DNA of 64,000 nt from positions 3,676,001 through 3,740,000 of the forward strand of contig NZ_CP114887.1 of the NCBI RefSeq assembly GCF_028747805.1, in the 5' to 3' direction. Source of the DNA: Solibacillus daqui (lineage in GTDB: Bacteria; Bacillota; Bacilli; Bacillales_A; Planococcaceae). Shown here in pieces: positions 36,743 to 46,402 of this stretch. Each line of letters starts with the position of its first letter. Within the stretch, counting starts at the first letter, position 1. Both the position numbers and the translations under genes were made by a program. The notes under the pieces were generated by a model. It had not been told where the DNA came from and did no database searches. It worked only from the letters and a program-made list of their open reading frames with translations.

Positions 36743-37622
36743 CTCTATGCTTAAAATAATCTACTAAATATTGCTTGAACTCCGTAGCTGCTGGTGGTAA
36801 ATAACGATTTTTTGCCCATGAAACACCTACAGAACGATAACAAGGTGGATCTAATTTTAGTCGTTTCACTTTGTAATGATCTAGACCCTTAATATTGGGA
36901 ATAAGTGAAATGCCCATACCCGCGCCAACAAAGCCAGCTACAGTATGCATTTCCTCTGCCGCAAAAGCGGTTTTCAATTCGATCCCTGCATCTAAAAATA
37001 ATTCATCGACTAATTGACGCAGTGAGTTTCCTTTTTTAATGGCGATGAATGTTTCATTTTGAACATCTTCTATTTTCACTTCTGTACGCTTTGATAATGG
37101 ATGTGTCGTTGGGACAATCACAAACAGCTCTTCAACGAATAGTTCCTCTGTTTCAATATCAATAACTTTTGATTCTATTTTTTGTGAAAGGCATAAATCA
37201 ATTGCCCCTTCCTCCAAACGCTTCAATAAATTAAGAGAGGTTGCTTGCGTTAAAGAAAATTGCATGTTCGGAAATTGCTTTGTCGTTGCTGCAATGAGTT
37301 CTGGCACAATTTCCATGCCTAATGTATGAATAAAACCAAATGATACTTCACCTGATCCTGGCTTTATAATATCTTCAAATTCCTCACGAATACGTTCATA
37401 TTCCCCCAAAATAATTTCTACACTTTGTAAAAAAAGCTCACCAAAACGATTTAAATAAATTGAGCGACCTTCACGATTAAATAACGGTACACCTAGCTGT
37501 TGTTCGATGCTCGCAATAGACTTACTTAACGCCGGTTGGGAAATTGCTAAAACTTCAGCAGCCCGCGTCATATGTTGCATTGTAGCAACGGTTTTGAAAT
37601 ATTGAAGCTGTTCCATCTCCAT
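36735..37622 (-). CDS. LysR-family transcriptional regulator
   Basis: A 295-residue LysR protein: N-terminal winged helix (QYFKTVATMQHMTRAAEVL, AISQPALSKSIASIEQQLGV) and a C-terminal effector domain of about 200 residues (LFVIVPTTHPLSKRTEVKIE, GAGMGISLIPNIKGL). It is divergent from the carboxylesterase gene, the usual arrangement when a LysR protein controls its neighbour. TGAGGT lies eight bases before ATG. Confidence 0.9.
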   Translation of the reverse strand: MEMEQLQYFKTVATMQHMTRAAEVLAISQPALSKSIASIEQQLGVPLFNREGRSIYLNRFGELFLQSVEIILGEYERIREEFEDIIKPGSGEVSFGFIHTLGMEIVPELIAATTKQFPNMQFSLTQATSLNLLKRLEEGAIDLCLSQKIESKVIDIETEELFVEELFVIVPTTHPLSKRTEVKIEDVQNETFIAIKKGNSLRQLVDELFLDAGIELKTAFAAEEMHTVAGFVGAGMGISLIPNIKGLDHYKVKRLKLDPPCYRSVGVSWAKNRYLPPAATEFKQYLVDYFKHRDG

Positions 37623-37665
37623 TTTTTATACCTCACATCATTAATAACTTTTTCGAATCAATATA

Positions 37666-37689
37666 ATAAGAATAATAAATTGTACTTAT
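37666..37689. promoter_or_regulatory. Possible LysR operator
   Basis: Inverted repeat ATAAG-N14-CTTAT in the 195-base divergent region between the LysR gene and the esterase. Low information content, so tentative. Confidence 0.25.
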
Positions 37690-37817
37690 GGTTTATTAGC
37701 TATATAATAATCGTTAGCAAATAGTTTTCATATCAAAATTTATTTTATTTATCAATAGTTTTTTTAATAAATTCACAAAATAGACATAATTCACTTCACG
37801 AAGGAGCCGAAAAGACA

Positions 37818-38564
37818 ATGAAACTCATCGCGCCGAAACCTTTTACAATTGAAGCAGGAAATCGGGCTGTTCTTTTATTACATGGTTTTACCGGTAATAC
37901 AAATGATGTAAAACGTTTAGGAAAATATTTAGCTGATCGTAACTATACGGTGCATGCCCCTTTATATAAAGGTCATGGTGCTGGTCCTGATCTATTAATT
38001 CAATCAAATCCAATTGAATGGTGGAATAGTGTTATCGAAGGCTACGATGAGTTAAAAAATCGTGGCTACGATGAAATTGCTGTAGCCGGTGTTTCTCTTG
38101 GTGGTATTTTCTCATTAAAACTCGGTGAAGAACGTCCAACACAAGCAATTGTTACGATGTCTGCTCCTGCTACGGCAAAATCTACAGATAGCTTACAAAA
38201 TCGCATCGTCGATTATGCAATTAACTATAAAAAATTAGCTGGTACGTACGACGAAGCTATCGATAGCCGTACAAAAATTGCTGAGTTAATGGAAATGCCT
38301 TCGTTAAATTATTTACAAAGCATGATTAACGAAACAAGCGAAAAATTAAATGTCATTCAAACACCTGTTCACATTTTACGTGGACTTGAAGATGATGAAT
38401 ATTACTGCGAAAGTGCTGACTTAATTTATAGTTCAGTTAAATCTCGCATCAAGTCTGTCAAAACTTTCATTAACTCTGGTCATATTTTAACATTAGGTAA
38501 AGAGCGTGAATTAGTTTTTGAAGAAATTTATCGTTTCTTTGAAGGCTTAAAGTGGAAAAATTAA
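37818..38564 (+). CDS. Carboxylesterase (YvaK/Est30 type)
   Basis: A 248-residue alpha/beta hydrolase close to B. subtilis YvaK and Geobacillus Est30. The oxyanion region is LLHGFTGNTNDVKRLGKYL, the nucleophile serine lies in VAGVSLGG (about residue 94), the acid is probably in RGLEDDEYY and the histidine in NSGHILTLGKE. Cytoplasmic, acting on short-chain esters. AAGGAG lies about ten bases before ATG. Its terminator T run now abuts the left 55-bp repeat of the island. Confidence 0.9.
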   Translation: MKLIAPKPFTIEAGNRAVLLLHGFTGNTNDVKRLGKYLADRNYTVHAPLYKGHGAGPDLLIQSNPIEWWNSVIEGYDELKNRGYDEIAVAGVSLGGIFSLKLGEERPTQAIVTMSAPATAKSTDSLQNRIVDYAINYKKLAGTYDEAIDSRTKIAELMEMPSLNYLQSMINETSEKLNVIQTPVHILRGLEDDEYYCESADLIYSSVKSRIKSVKTFINSGHILTLGKERELVFEEIYRFFEGLKWKN

Positions 38565-38622
38565 GGTAATACTAACGTTGTGTCCCCTTGCAAAAATCCC
38601 CGTTTTTGCAATGATATAAAAC

Positions 38623-38666
38623 GAGCGGTAAATGGATCCCCGTCCACTTACCGCTCATTTTTTATT
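38623..38666 (+). terminator. Terminator of the carboxylesterase
   Basis: Fourteen-bp stem GAGCGGTAAATGGA / TCCACTTACCGCTC (one mismatch) followed by ATTTTTTATT. Because the SLH gene end sits right behind it, it probably also ended that gene before the island arrived. Confidence 0.85.
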
Positions 38667-38716
38667 CTCCTGACATTGCTAACACTAAAATCTTCGCTAA
38701 TTGTGCACGTGTTAAG
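38662..38716. repeat. Left copy of a 55-bp perfect direct repeat flanking the catabolic island
   Basis: Identical base for base to 47773-47827, the last 55 bases of the SLH-GDSL esterase gene including its stop. It codes (minus strand) for the protein end LTRAQLAKILVLAMSGE but is cut from its gene by about 9.1 kb. It supplies the stop codon of the SDR gene. Confidence 0.95.
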
Positions 38717-39473
38717 CTAGATTCCCTCCATCAATAAGATAATGACTACCTGTAATAAAAGCAGCTTTATCCGAGGCTAAAAATAATACTAATTCCGCAA
38801 TTTCATGTGATTGCGCATATCGATTCATAGGTACTTTCGATAATGCTCTTTCTCTCATTTGATTCGCATACTCTGGTCCTCTACCTTGCTCAATGGATTG
38901 CATCATTCGAGTTTCGACATACCCAGGGCAAATTGCGTTTACTCGAATACCCATTCCCGCTGATTCTAAGGCAGCTGTTTTAGTCAAACCAAGCACAGCA
39001 TGTTTAGAAGCCGAGTAAGGAGCTAAACCTAGAGAACCTTTTAACCCCGTAATAGATGAAGTATTAATGATACTTCCAAATTTTTGCTCCATCATAGTAG
39101 CCATCACATGCTTTAAACCAAAGAAGACACCTTTAATATTAACGTTTAAAACCTTATCTAAATTCTCCTCTGTCGTTTCTACTATAGAAGCAATCTTTCC
39201 TTCTATTCCCGCATTATTAAAGAATACATCAATTTTTCCGTACTTCTCCTTCGTTTGCAAAACGAAATTCTGAACTTGTTCTTCACTTGTCACATCAGCA
39301 GTTTGTAGCAAATAATCCTTTAGGTCTAATTCATTGACAAGCGATTCTAATGCTTGGGCATCCATATCGACTAATGACAATTTCGCTCCTTGTTCGGCAA
39401 ATAAACGAGCCGTTTCTTTACCAATTCCGCCTGCCGCCCCTGTGATTAATACAACTTTTCCTTCAAAATCCAT
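38712..39473 (-). CDS. Short-chain dehydrogenase (candidate cyclic alcohol dehydrogenase)
   Basis: A 253-residue classical SDR: cofactor motif TGAAGGIG, an Asp after the second strand (SLVDMDA) favouring NAD, NNAG, and the catalytic Ser-Tyr-Lys in NTSSITGLKG and APYSASKHA. In this operon it would oxidise the cyclic alcohol to the ketone (the ChnA/CpnA role) - an inference from context. ATG 39473 with GGGGGAAAG upstream is chosen over an earlier in-frame ATG. The last codons run into the 55-bp repeat: the TAA and most of the Ala codon before it come from the SLH gene copy, so one or a few native residues may have been lost. Confidence 0.88.
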   Translation of the reverse strand: MDFEGKVVLITGAAGGIGKETARLFAEQGAKLSLVDMDAQALESLVNELDLKDYLLQTADVTSEEQVQNFVLQTKEKYGKIDVFFNNAGIEGKIASIVETTEENLDKVLNVNIKGVFFGLKHVMATMMEQKFGSIINTSSITGLKGSLGLAPYSASKHAVLGLTKTAALESAGMGIRVNAICPGYVETRMMQSIEQGRGPEYANQMRERALSKVPMNRYAQSHEIAELVLFLASDKAAFITGSHYLIDGGNLA

Positions 39474-39521
39474 TGTTCTTTCCCCCTTACTGACTTCTTC
39501 TTTTATTAAATCCATACTATT

Positions 39522-40799
39522 TTAAGAACTTGACGTTGCTTTTTCTATATTAACCAATTCGGCCTTTTGCTTTTTTCCTTCTGGATATACAAAGCTCATA
39601 AATAATATTGCAACGATTACCATAATCGCAGAAATCATTATAAACGAATATTTAAATCCTTGAATCGAATTTTCCACTCCAACGCTTTGAATAATAAACC
39701 CAACGGCCATTGCGCATAAAGCTGCTGCAACATTCGAAAAAGCAACAATCACTCCAGAAAGTGTTGATGTACGTTCAGGAAGCTGACTACCAATAATGAT
39801 ATGAGATGTTGAAAGTATTAGGAAACTAAATCCATAGGCCAATGTAATTCCTAAGATAGCCCATACAACTGAGTTCGTAAAATAGAGTGATCCAAATACT
39901 AAACCGGCAATAAGCATACCCATTCCTGTTACCTTCACACGTCCCTCACGTAAGCTTTGTGTTTTTTTAAATACACGATCAGAAATTGTGGCCATCGAAA
40001 GCGATACAAGCATAGAAGTTAATCCGACTGTCAATGTGGCATATGCCATTTCCATTTGCGATATTTTTGTCACTTCTAAAAAGTATAAAGGCATCCAAAT
40101 CTGCATCCAACTCGATAGACAAAAGAATCCAAAAGTCATAAATAACGTAAATATACTAGTTCGTGAGCGCAAAACTGAGAATAATTCCGACCAAGGAACT
40201 TCCCTTTTGGGAGCAGAATCATTCTTCACTTCCAATTCTTCAAGTTCTGGCGTTTTATTTGGAATTACGACAATCCAAACAACTAACAGAACCAAACTAA
40301 ATAACCCCATGATTGCAAACGAGTGTCTCCAACCTACTAGTTGAAGTAAAAGTACAACTAGCGGCGCAACCGCATAAGCCCCAACTGTTGAACCTAGAGT
40401 GAATATAGTCGTTACTCGCGCCCGCATAGCCGGGGGGAAGTAAGAAAATAACTGTCTCAAGGACGCTGGAGCATAACCACCTTCAGCAAACCCAAGGAAT
40501 ATACGGTACAAAAGAAGTGTTGCAAAACCACCTATTACATAGCCACCAAACTGAAGAAGTGACCAAGCTAAAAGCATAAATGCAATAATCTTTTTTGGTG
40601 AAATTTTATCAGTAATAAATCCAATAAAAACTGCTGCTACAGGGAATATCCAGAAAAAACTACTACCAATAAGTCCCCATTGTGCATAACTCAAATTCAA
40701 TTCTTCCATTAATGGACCTACAGCAAGTCCTACAACACTCTTGTCTGCAAAGTTAATTAAAAAACCCAAAAATAGAATGGTTAAAACAACCCAACGCAT
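39522..40799 (-). CDS. Major facilitator superfamily transporter
   Basis: A 425-residue MFS protein with twelve hydrophobic helices and a central hydrophilic loop (PNKTPELEELEVKNDSAPKR). The first helix carries FADKSVVG, and GFITDKISPKK matches the MFS A-like loop motif; this pattern is common in the organic-acid and sugar-acid porters (ACS family). Start ATG 40799 has AAGGGGGG upstream. As part of the operon it may import the substrate or a carboxylated intermediate; specificity is not predictable. Confidence 0.88.
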   Translation of the reverse strand: MRWVVLTILFLGFLINFADKSVVGLAVGPLMEELNLSYAQWGLIGSSFFWIFPVAAVFIGFITDKISPKKIIAFMLLAWSLLQFGGYVIGGFATLLLYRIFLGFAEGGYAPASLRQLFSYFPPAMRARVTTIFTLGSTVGAYAVAPLVVLLLQLVGWRHSFAIMGLFSLVLLVVWIVVIPNKTPELEELEVKNDSAPKREVPWSELFSVLRSRTSIFTLFMTFGFFCLSSWMQIWMPLYFLEVTKISQMEMAYATLTVGLTSMLVSLSMATISDRVFKKTQSLREGRVKVTGMGMLIAGLVFGSLYFTNSVVWAILGITLAYGFSFLILSTSHIIIGSQLPERTSTLSGVIVAFSNVAAALCAMAVGFIIQSVGVENSIQGFKYSFIMISAIMVIVAILFMSFVYPEGKKQKAELVNIEKATSSS

Positions 40800-40916
40800 A
40801 AATATTCCCCCCTTAATTATGAATATTGCTATTTCTTCTTTTAAATATTGAAGGTTCAAAGAAGGAAGGATTAAACGACATCCTTCCTTACTAGATGAAC
40901 CAACTGCTGCAAGAAG

Positions 40917-42335
40917 TTAAATTTGTACCGAAATCATTTTTATGTCTAAATAATCATCCATTCCATATTTTCCACCTTCACGACCCATACCGCTCTCTTT
41001 CACACCACCAAATGGTACTTGTACCGCAAATGGAATGGCGTCATTCACTCCGACCATGCCGTATTCCAATTGTTCAGAAACACGGTACTTGCGTGAAAGA
41101 TCTTTTGTATAGAAATAAGAGGCAAGTCCATATTCAATAGCATTTGCTCTTTCGATCACTTCTTCTTCACTCTTGAACTTTATTAATGGAATAACAGGTC
41201 CAAATGTTTCTTCTCTCGTAATTAACATGTCATCCGTAACATTTGCTAATACAGTTGGAGGATAGAAATGACCATTCGCGTAGTCATCTCCTGTCAATCT
41301 CTTCCCACCATTCAAGACACAAGCTCCTAAACGAACAGCATCATCCACCTGCTCTTGTACTTTGTCGATTGCCTCTCCATAAATTAATGGACCCATTCCA
41401 TTTTGTTCATCCAGTCCATTTCCTACTTTGATTGCCTGAACCTTTTCTTTCAGCTTCTCGGCAAATTCTTCATATATATCTTCTTGTACATAAATTCGGT
41501 TTGGACAAATACATTGTTGTCCATTAGAGCCAAATTTACTTACTATTAAGCCGTTCACAGCTAAATCGATATCAGCATCATCAAAAACGATAAATGGTGC
41601 ATGCCCACCTAATTCCATTGACACTCGTTTTACAGTTTTTGCAGATTGTTCGATAAGAATTTTTCCAACTTCTGTTGAACCGGTAAAGGAAACTTTTTTT
41701 ACGACGCTACTGTTCATAATCGTGTTAACAATAGGGCCTGATTGTCCAATAACGAGATTCGCTACACCTTTAGGTAATCCGATCTCATCAATAATTTTAA
41801 ACAATGCAACAGAAGATAACGGAGCTTCCCTTGAAGGTCTTAAAATCACTGTACACCCTGTTGCTAAAGCAGGTCCTAATTTTCTAGCCGCCATAGATAG
41901 TGGGAAATTCCAAGGAGTAATAGCTGCCACTACACCAATAGGTTGACGAATCGCTTGAATACGCTTATTAGGAATTGATGGAGGAATAACATCTCCGTAA
42001 ATTCTGCGTGCTTCTTCGGCATACCATTGGAAGAAGGCAATCGTTGAACCTACTTCTTGTCGCGCATGATGAATTGTTTTCCCCATTTCCTTCGTAATAA
42101 TTTGAGCCATCTCTTCCTTTTTTTCGCCTAATTTCACTGCAATTTTCGTTAAATATGAACCTCGCTGTTCTGCTGGTAGCGCTGACCATTCCGGAAATGC
42201 ATCCTTTGCAGCTTGAATAGCAGCATTTGTCTCTTCTTCGCCAACAAAGTAAACTGTATCCACTGTTTCGCCTGTAGCCGGATTATTTACTTCAAATACT
42301 TTATCTGTTTTTAACCATTCTCCATTGATATACAT
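40917..42335 (-). CDS. NAD(P)-dependent aldehyde dehydrogenase (candidate oxo-acid dehydrogenase)
   Basis: A 472-residue aldehyde dehydrogenase of the succinate-semialdehyde type: TPWNFPLSMAARKLGPALA, glycine motif GSTEVG, general base Glu in MELGGHAP, and catalytic Cys in NGQQCICPNRI. In the operon it would oxidise the omega-oxo acid to the dicarboxylic acid (the ChnE role, e.g. 6-oxohexanoate to adipate). ATG 42335 has AAGGAG eight bases away; the TTG two codons earlier is too close. Confidence 0.9.
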   Translation of the reverse strand: MYINGEWLKTDKVFEVNNPATGETVDTVYFVGEEETNAAIQAAKDAFPEWSALPAEQRGSYLTKIAVKLGEKKEEMAQIITKEMGKTIHHARQEVGSTIAFFQWYAEEARRIYGDVIPPSIPNKRIQAIRQPIGVVAAITPWNFPLSMAARKLGPALATGCTVILRPSREAPLSSVALFKIIDEIGLPKGVANLVIGQSGPIVNTIMNSSVVKKVSFTGSTEVGKILIEQSAKTVKRVSMELGGHAPFIVFDDADIDLAVNGLIVSKFGSNGQQCICPNRIYVQEDIYEEFAEKLKEKVQAIKVGNGLDEQNGMGPLIYGEAIDKVQEQVDDAVRLGACVLNGGKRLTGDDYANGHFYPPTVLANVTDDMLITREETFGPVIPLIKFKSEEEVIERANAIEYGLASYFYTKDLSRKYRVSEQLEYGMVGVNDAIPFAVQVPFGGVKESGMGREGGKYGMDDYLDIKMISVQI

Positions 42336-42437
42336 ATTCAACGCTCCTTTTACGGTTTTATATCTAGCGGAAAATCCAATCGAAGTATCGTTGGATTTTC
42401 CGGAATAATAAAATTATTAGGTCTTACGTACAGTCTT

Positions 42438-44078
42438 TTAGGAAATAGTCTCTTTAGAGCGTGTAGGTGTTAATGTAAAACCTTCATAACCTTTAGCTGT
42501 AACTTCATCACAGATTTTGCGGTAATTCCCAACACCACCAGTATAAATAGGGAATCCACGTGGCTTGTCTTCAATGTTTGCACCCGTATACCAAGATTCA
42601 ACCTTTGTAAGAAGGCTAGATTGAGCGATTTCTAAACAGTTTTTACTCCATGCTTCTTCCGCTTCTACATTGGCCTCAATTGTTTCCAATTTGTTTTCAC
42701 GTAGGTATTCGATGCAATCACCAATCCACTCAACATGCTGCTCAATTGATACAGGCACATTTGATAATACTGAAGGACTTTCTGGACCTGTGATCATAAA
42801 CATGTTCGGGAAACCAGCGTTGGCAATACCAAGGTAAGTTCTCGTTTGTGTGCCATCCGCCCATTTATCTTTAAGTGACACACCGTCTTTTCCACGAATA
42901 TCAATTTTAAATAATGGTCCTGTCATTGCGTCATAGCCTGTTGCGAAAACAATAACATCCAACTCATATTCACCTTCTGAAGTTTTAATTCCTTTAGGTG
43001 TAATTTCAACAATTGGCGTCGCCTTTACATCTACTAAAGTAACGTTATCACGGTTAAATGTCTCATAATAATTCGTGTCGATAACAGGTCGTTTTGCAGA
43101 GTAGAAATAGCTTGGTTTTAATTTTTTTGCTACCCCAGGGTCTTTAACAACGCTATCGATTTTAGCGCGAATAAATTCACTAGCTGTTTCATTCGCTTCT
43201 TCGTTTACCATTAGGTCGCTATACGTTTGACTAAACCCTAAACCGCCTCTCTCCCAAATCTTTTGGTATTGTTGCTCGCGCTCTTCGGGTGTATCATCTA
43301 ATGCTGATCGATTATTAACCGTCGTATGAAGATAACCCATCGAAGACCAACGAATTCGTTGTTTAATCTCTTCATAATTTTCTTTTGTTTTACGAATAAA
43401 TTCTTCTTCATATACATAGTTTCTCGCAGGGGTACTATACGCTGGCGTTCTTTGGAAAACATTCAGATGACCTGCTTCTTCAGCAATAACTGGAATCGAT
43501 TGAACGCCGCTTGAACCCGTACCAATCAAACCAACACGTTTATTACTGAAATCAACTTTCTCATGTGGCCAGCGACCTGTGTGGTATGCCTCCCCTTCAA
43601 AGCTATTTAATCCTTTAAAGTTAGGAATATTTGATGCAGATAGGCAGCCTACTCCAGTGATAAAATATGTGGCAGTAATATTCGTATCATCATCTAATTT
43701 AACATCCCATTTTTTACTAATTCCGTTATAATGAGCAGATGTAACGCGTGTATTGAACTGAATATCACGGCGTAGATCTAGCTTATCTGCTGCGAAATTA
43801 AGGTATCTTAAAATTTCTTCTTGTGCTGGGAATCGAGTAGTCCATGTCCATTCCTGTAGAAGTTCATCAGAAAACGTATAGTTATAAATGATACTTTCCG
43901 AGTCACAGCGTGCGCCAGGATAACGGTTCGCGTACCATACGCCTCCAACACCTGCTGCCGCTTCGAAAGCACGGACAGAAAATCCAGCTTCACGTAAGCG
44001 ATATAGCATATACATTCCTGAGAAACCTGCTCCGATAACAACTGCATCTAAATTAATGATTTGTTCTTTTTTTGTCAT
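42438..44078 (-). CDS. Type I Baeyer-Villiger monooxygenase (cyclic ketone monooxygenase candidate)
   Basis: A 546-residue flavoprotein with every mark of a type I Baeyer-Villiger monooxygenase: FAD motif GAGFSGM near the N-terminus, GGVWYANRYPGARCDSES, the family fingerprint FEGEAYHTGRWP (FxGxxxHTxxWP) at about 161-172, NADPH motif GTGSSG at about 184, and FATGYDAMTG near residue 370. The length equals cyclohexanone and cyclopentanone monooxygenases (about 540-550). It inserts oxygen next to the carbonyl to make a lactone or ester, using NADPH and O2. GGGAGG precedes ATG. Substrate range (cyclic ketone, phenylacetone or steroid type) cannot be settled by eye. Confidence 0.93.
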   Translation of the reverse strand: MTKKEQIINLDAVVIGAGFSGMYMLYRLREAGFSVRAFEAAAGVGGVWYANRYPGARCDSESIIYNYTFSDELLQEWTWTTRFPAQEEILRYLNFAADKLDLRRDIQFNTRVTSAHYNGISKKWDVKLDDDTNITATYFITGVGCLSASNIPNFKGLNSFEGEAYHTGRWPHEKVDFSNKRVGLIGTGSSGVQSIPVIAEEAGHLNVFQRTPAYSTPARNYVYEEEFIRKTKENYEEIKQRIRWSSMGYLHTTVNNRSALDDTPEEREQQYQKIWERGGLGFSQTYSDLMVNEEANETASEFIRAKIDSVVKDPGVAKKLKPSYFYSAKRPVIDTNYYETFNRDNVTLVDVKATPIVEITPKGIKTSEGEYELDVIVFATGYDAMTGPLFKIDIRGKDGVSLKDKWADGTQTRTYLGIANAGFPNMFMITGPESPSVLSNVPVSIEQHVEWIGDCIEYLRENKLETIEANVEAEEAWSKNCLEIAQSSLLTKVESWYTGANIEDKPRGFPIYTGGVGNYRKICDEVTAKGYEGFTLTPTRSKETIS

Positions 44079-44119
44079 TTTTATTCCTCCCTAGTTTCAT
44101 AATTTCATTTATCGTAATT

Positions 44120-45046
44120 TTATATATTCGTAAAGGACTCTTGTAAATAGCGGGATACTTGCTCAATCGCATGCTTACCTTTTTCCATAATTCCCGCCAT
44201 CCAGAAAAATCCGTGAATCATTCCTTCGTAGCAAGTAAATTCCACCTGAATTCCCGCTTCCTGCAATCGATTCGCATAAGCCAATCCTTCATCACATAGT
44301 GGATCATACCCAGCTGTAATGACTAATGCTGATGGAAGATTGCTAAGATCCTCCGTTAGTAGCGGCGCCACATAAGGGTTCAACTTGTCTTCTTCTGTGT
44401 TGATATAATGTCGCGCAAACCATTCCATACTATCTTGCGTAAGGAAATACCCTTCTCCATTTTCCTTGTACGATTTTGTGCTGAAAGAGAGATCCGTTAC
44501 TGGATAGATCAAAATTTGGGACACGAAATTTGGTCCTTGCTCATCTCTTGCCTTCAATGCAACACATGTTGCTAAGTTTCCACCCGCACTGTCCCCACCT
44601 ATAGAAATTTTCGTCGAATCGCCTTGCCATTCACCTGCATTTTTAGCTACCCATAATGCCGCTTCATAACAATCTTCAAGAGGAACAGGGAACTTATATT
44701 CAGGAGCTCTGCGATAATCAACCGACACGACTATACACTCCGCTTGATTTGCAATGCTACGACACGGTATATCGACTGTATCAAGATCCCCTAAAACCCA
44801 TCCGCCTCCATGAAGATAAATAAAAATCGGAAAATCTCCTTCACCTTCAGGGGTATAAATCCTTACCTTGATTTTTCCATCTTTCACAGGAACCGAGTGC
44901 TCTTCTACTTTCGCTACTGACTCTGCTAGTCCCGCCAGTTTTTGTAGTGCTGCACCATTATTACGGTTTTCTTCAGGTGTCATAGAAGAAGTTGGTTTTT
45001 TACCCTCCATCATTTGTAGAAAATTCTTTGCTTGAGTATCTAACAT
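44120..45046 (-). CDS. Alpha/beta hydrolase, hormone-sensitive-lipase family (candidate lactone hydrolase)
   Basis: A 308-residue HSL-type (family IV) esterase: oxyanion motif YLHGGGW, nucleophile in GGDSAGGN, catalytic Asp in GYDPLCDEG and His in GMIHGFFW. Between the monooxygenase and alcohol dehydrogenase genes it would open the lactone to an omega-hydroxy acid (the ChnC role). ATG 45046 is the plausible start; AAGGAGG lies 13 bases upstream, a rather long spacing. Confidence 0.9.
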   Translation of the reverse strand: MLDTQAKNFLQMMEGKKPTSSMTPEENRNNGAALQKLAGLAESVAKVEEHSVPVKDGKIKVRIYTPEGEGDFPIFIYLHGGGWVLGDLDTVDIPCRSIANQAECIVVSVDYRRAPEYKFPVPLEDCYEAALWVAKNAGEWQGDSTKISIGGDSAGGNLATCVALKARDEQGPNFVSQILIYPVTDLSFSTKSYKENGEGYFLTQDSMEWFARHYINTEEDKLNPYVAPLLTEDLSNLPSALVITAGYDPLCDEGLAYANRLQEAGIQVEFTCYEGMIHGFFWMAGIMEKGKHAIEQVSRYLQESFTNI

Positions 45047-45081
45047 GATTGAATTTATACCTCCTTCGAATATGTTTAGGT

Positions 45082-46284
45082 TCACTTTACTTGTATAAAT
45101 CCCGCAACTTCTTTCGTCACTTTCATAATAATATCCGCTGGAATGAGGAATTTACCTGATGCCGAATCACTTTGCACTTCCTCCACGATGTAATCAAGAA
45201 TAGTAGAATCGAGATTAAATTCAGAAAATGTATCTGATAAACCTACTTGTTGACGCAAATAACGGATGAATTGAATTACCTTTGTCAAACATTCTTGTGG
45301 ATCAGATGACGATGTTTCAATTCCCAACGTCTCAGCAAAATGCTTGATTTTTGGTAAATATAATTCAGGCAAACCCGCCATCACATTTGGTAGCAGTACC
45401 GCGTTTGCTAGGCCATGTGGAATTCTAAACTTGGCACCGAATACATGTGCCATATTATGCACTGGCACGCCATTATTGCCGAAACCAAATGCCGTTATTG
45501 CCATTGCACTCGCCATTAACATATTGCCTCTAGCTTCTACGTTAGAGCCCTCCTTAACAACTATTGGTAAATTGTCTGCAATCAATTTGGCAGAATACAA
45601 CGCATACGAATCAGTAAATGGTGTAGCTGTTGATGAAAAGTAACCTTCTATTGCATGTGTTAAGGCATCCATCCCTGTAAATGCTGTAATTTTCGGAGGG
45701 AGTCCTACTGTTAATTCAGGATCCAAAATTGCTATGTCTGCATTCAGATAAGGAGTCCTTACCACTACTTTTACACCTAGTTTTTCATTATAAATAACAG
45801 CCATTGGCGACACTTCTGCACCCGTTCCTGCTGTCGTAGGGATTGCTACATGTGGAATATCCATTGGTTGAGCTTCTGGAGGAAATTCTCTAATACTCGT
45901 ATGAAACACTTCCTCTGTATTTTCATAGCCTTTATGCAACATCCACTTAATGCCTTTTACTGCATCTAGCACACTTCCACCGCCCAATGCAATTAGCGCA
46001 TCCGCTTGAAGTTCTTTGGCAACCCGAACGGCTTTAGTAATATTTTCAGCTTTGGCATCTTGTTCAATTTCATCAAAGACACCAACAAGTTCTACCTTTT
46101 CCTGTGAATTTTTAAATAAATCGATAACTTGGGCAGCAACTCCTGCTTGAACAATTCCTTTATCCGTAATTAAAATTGCTCGCTTTCCGCCTAACCCCGT
46201 AATCATTTGTGGTAATAAACTTCTCGCTCCAGCTCCACTAGTTATAGCTGTTCTTAAATGAAATTCTGCAAAAGAATTACTCAT
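45082..46284 (-). CDS. Iron-type alcohol dehydrogenase (candidate omega-hydroxy acid dehydrogenase)
   Basis: A 400-residue group III alcohol dehydrogenase: NAD site with GGGSVLDAVKGIKWML and TTAGTGAEVSPMAVI, and metal ligands in GMDALTHAIEGY, VHNMAHVFGAKF and IPHGLANAVLLP. It would oxidise the omega-hydroxy acid to the aldehyde acid (ChnD role; the Acinetobacter enzyme is a zinc enzyme, so this is a different family doing the same step). It is the first gene of the operon. ATG 46284 with GCAGGTG upstream is preferred over ATG 46317. Confidence 0.88.
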   Translation of the reverse strand: MSNSFAEFHLRTAITSGAGARSLLPQMITGLGGKRAILITDKGIVQAGVAAQVIDLFKNSQEKVELVGVFDEIEQDAKAENITKAVRVAKELQADALIALGGGSVLDAVKGIKWMLHKGYENTEEVFHTSIREFPPEAQPMDIPHVAIPTTAGTGAEVSPMAVIYNEKLGVKVVVRTPYLNADIAILDPELTVGLPPKITAFTGMDALTHAIEGYFSSTATPFTDSYALYSAKLIADNLPIVVKEGSNVEARGNMLMASAMAITAFGFGNNGVPVHNMAHVFGAKFRIPHGLANAVLLPNVMAGLPELYLPKIKHFAETLGIETSSSDPQECLTKVIQFIRYLRQQVGLSDTFSEFNLDSTILDYIVEEVQSDSASGKFLIPADIIMKVTKEVAGFIQVK

Positions 46285-46359
46285 TGTCTGCACCTGCTTT
46301 CTATAATTAAGAGTCATTACATTAACAATGACCTTTGTTCATACAATTAATATTTCGTG

Positions 46360-46373
46360 TGTAATCGCTTACA
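46360..46373 (-). promoter_or_regulatory. cre site (CcpA operator)
   Basis: TGTAATCGCTTACA fits the Bacillus cre consensus TGWAANCGNTNWCA at all positions. It lies 75-90 bases before the first gene of the catabolic operon, next to the likely promoter, so carbon catabolite repression is expected. Confidence 0.75.
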
Positions 46374-46402
46374 AGTACTATAATAGTTTTAATTTTCGCA
46401 TT

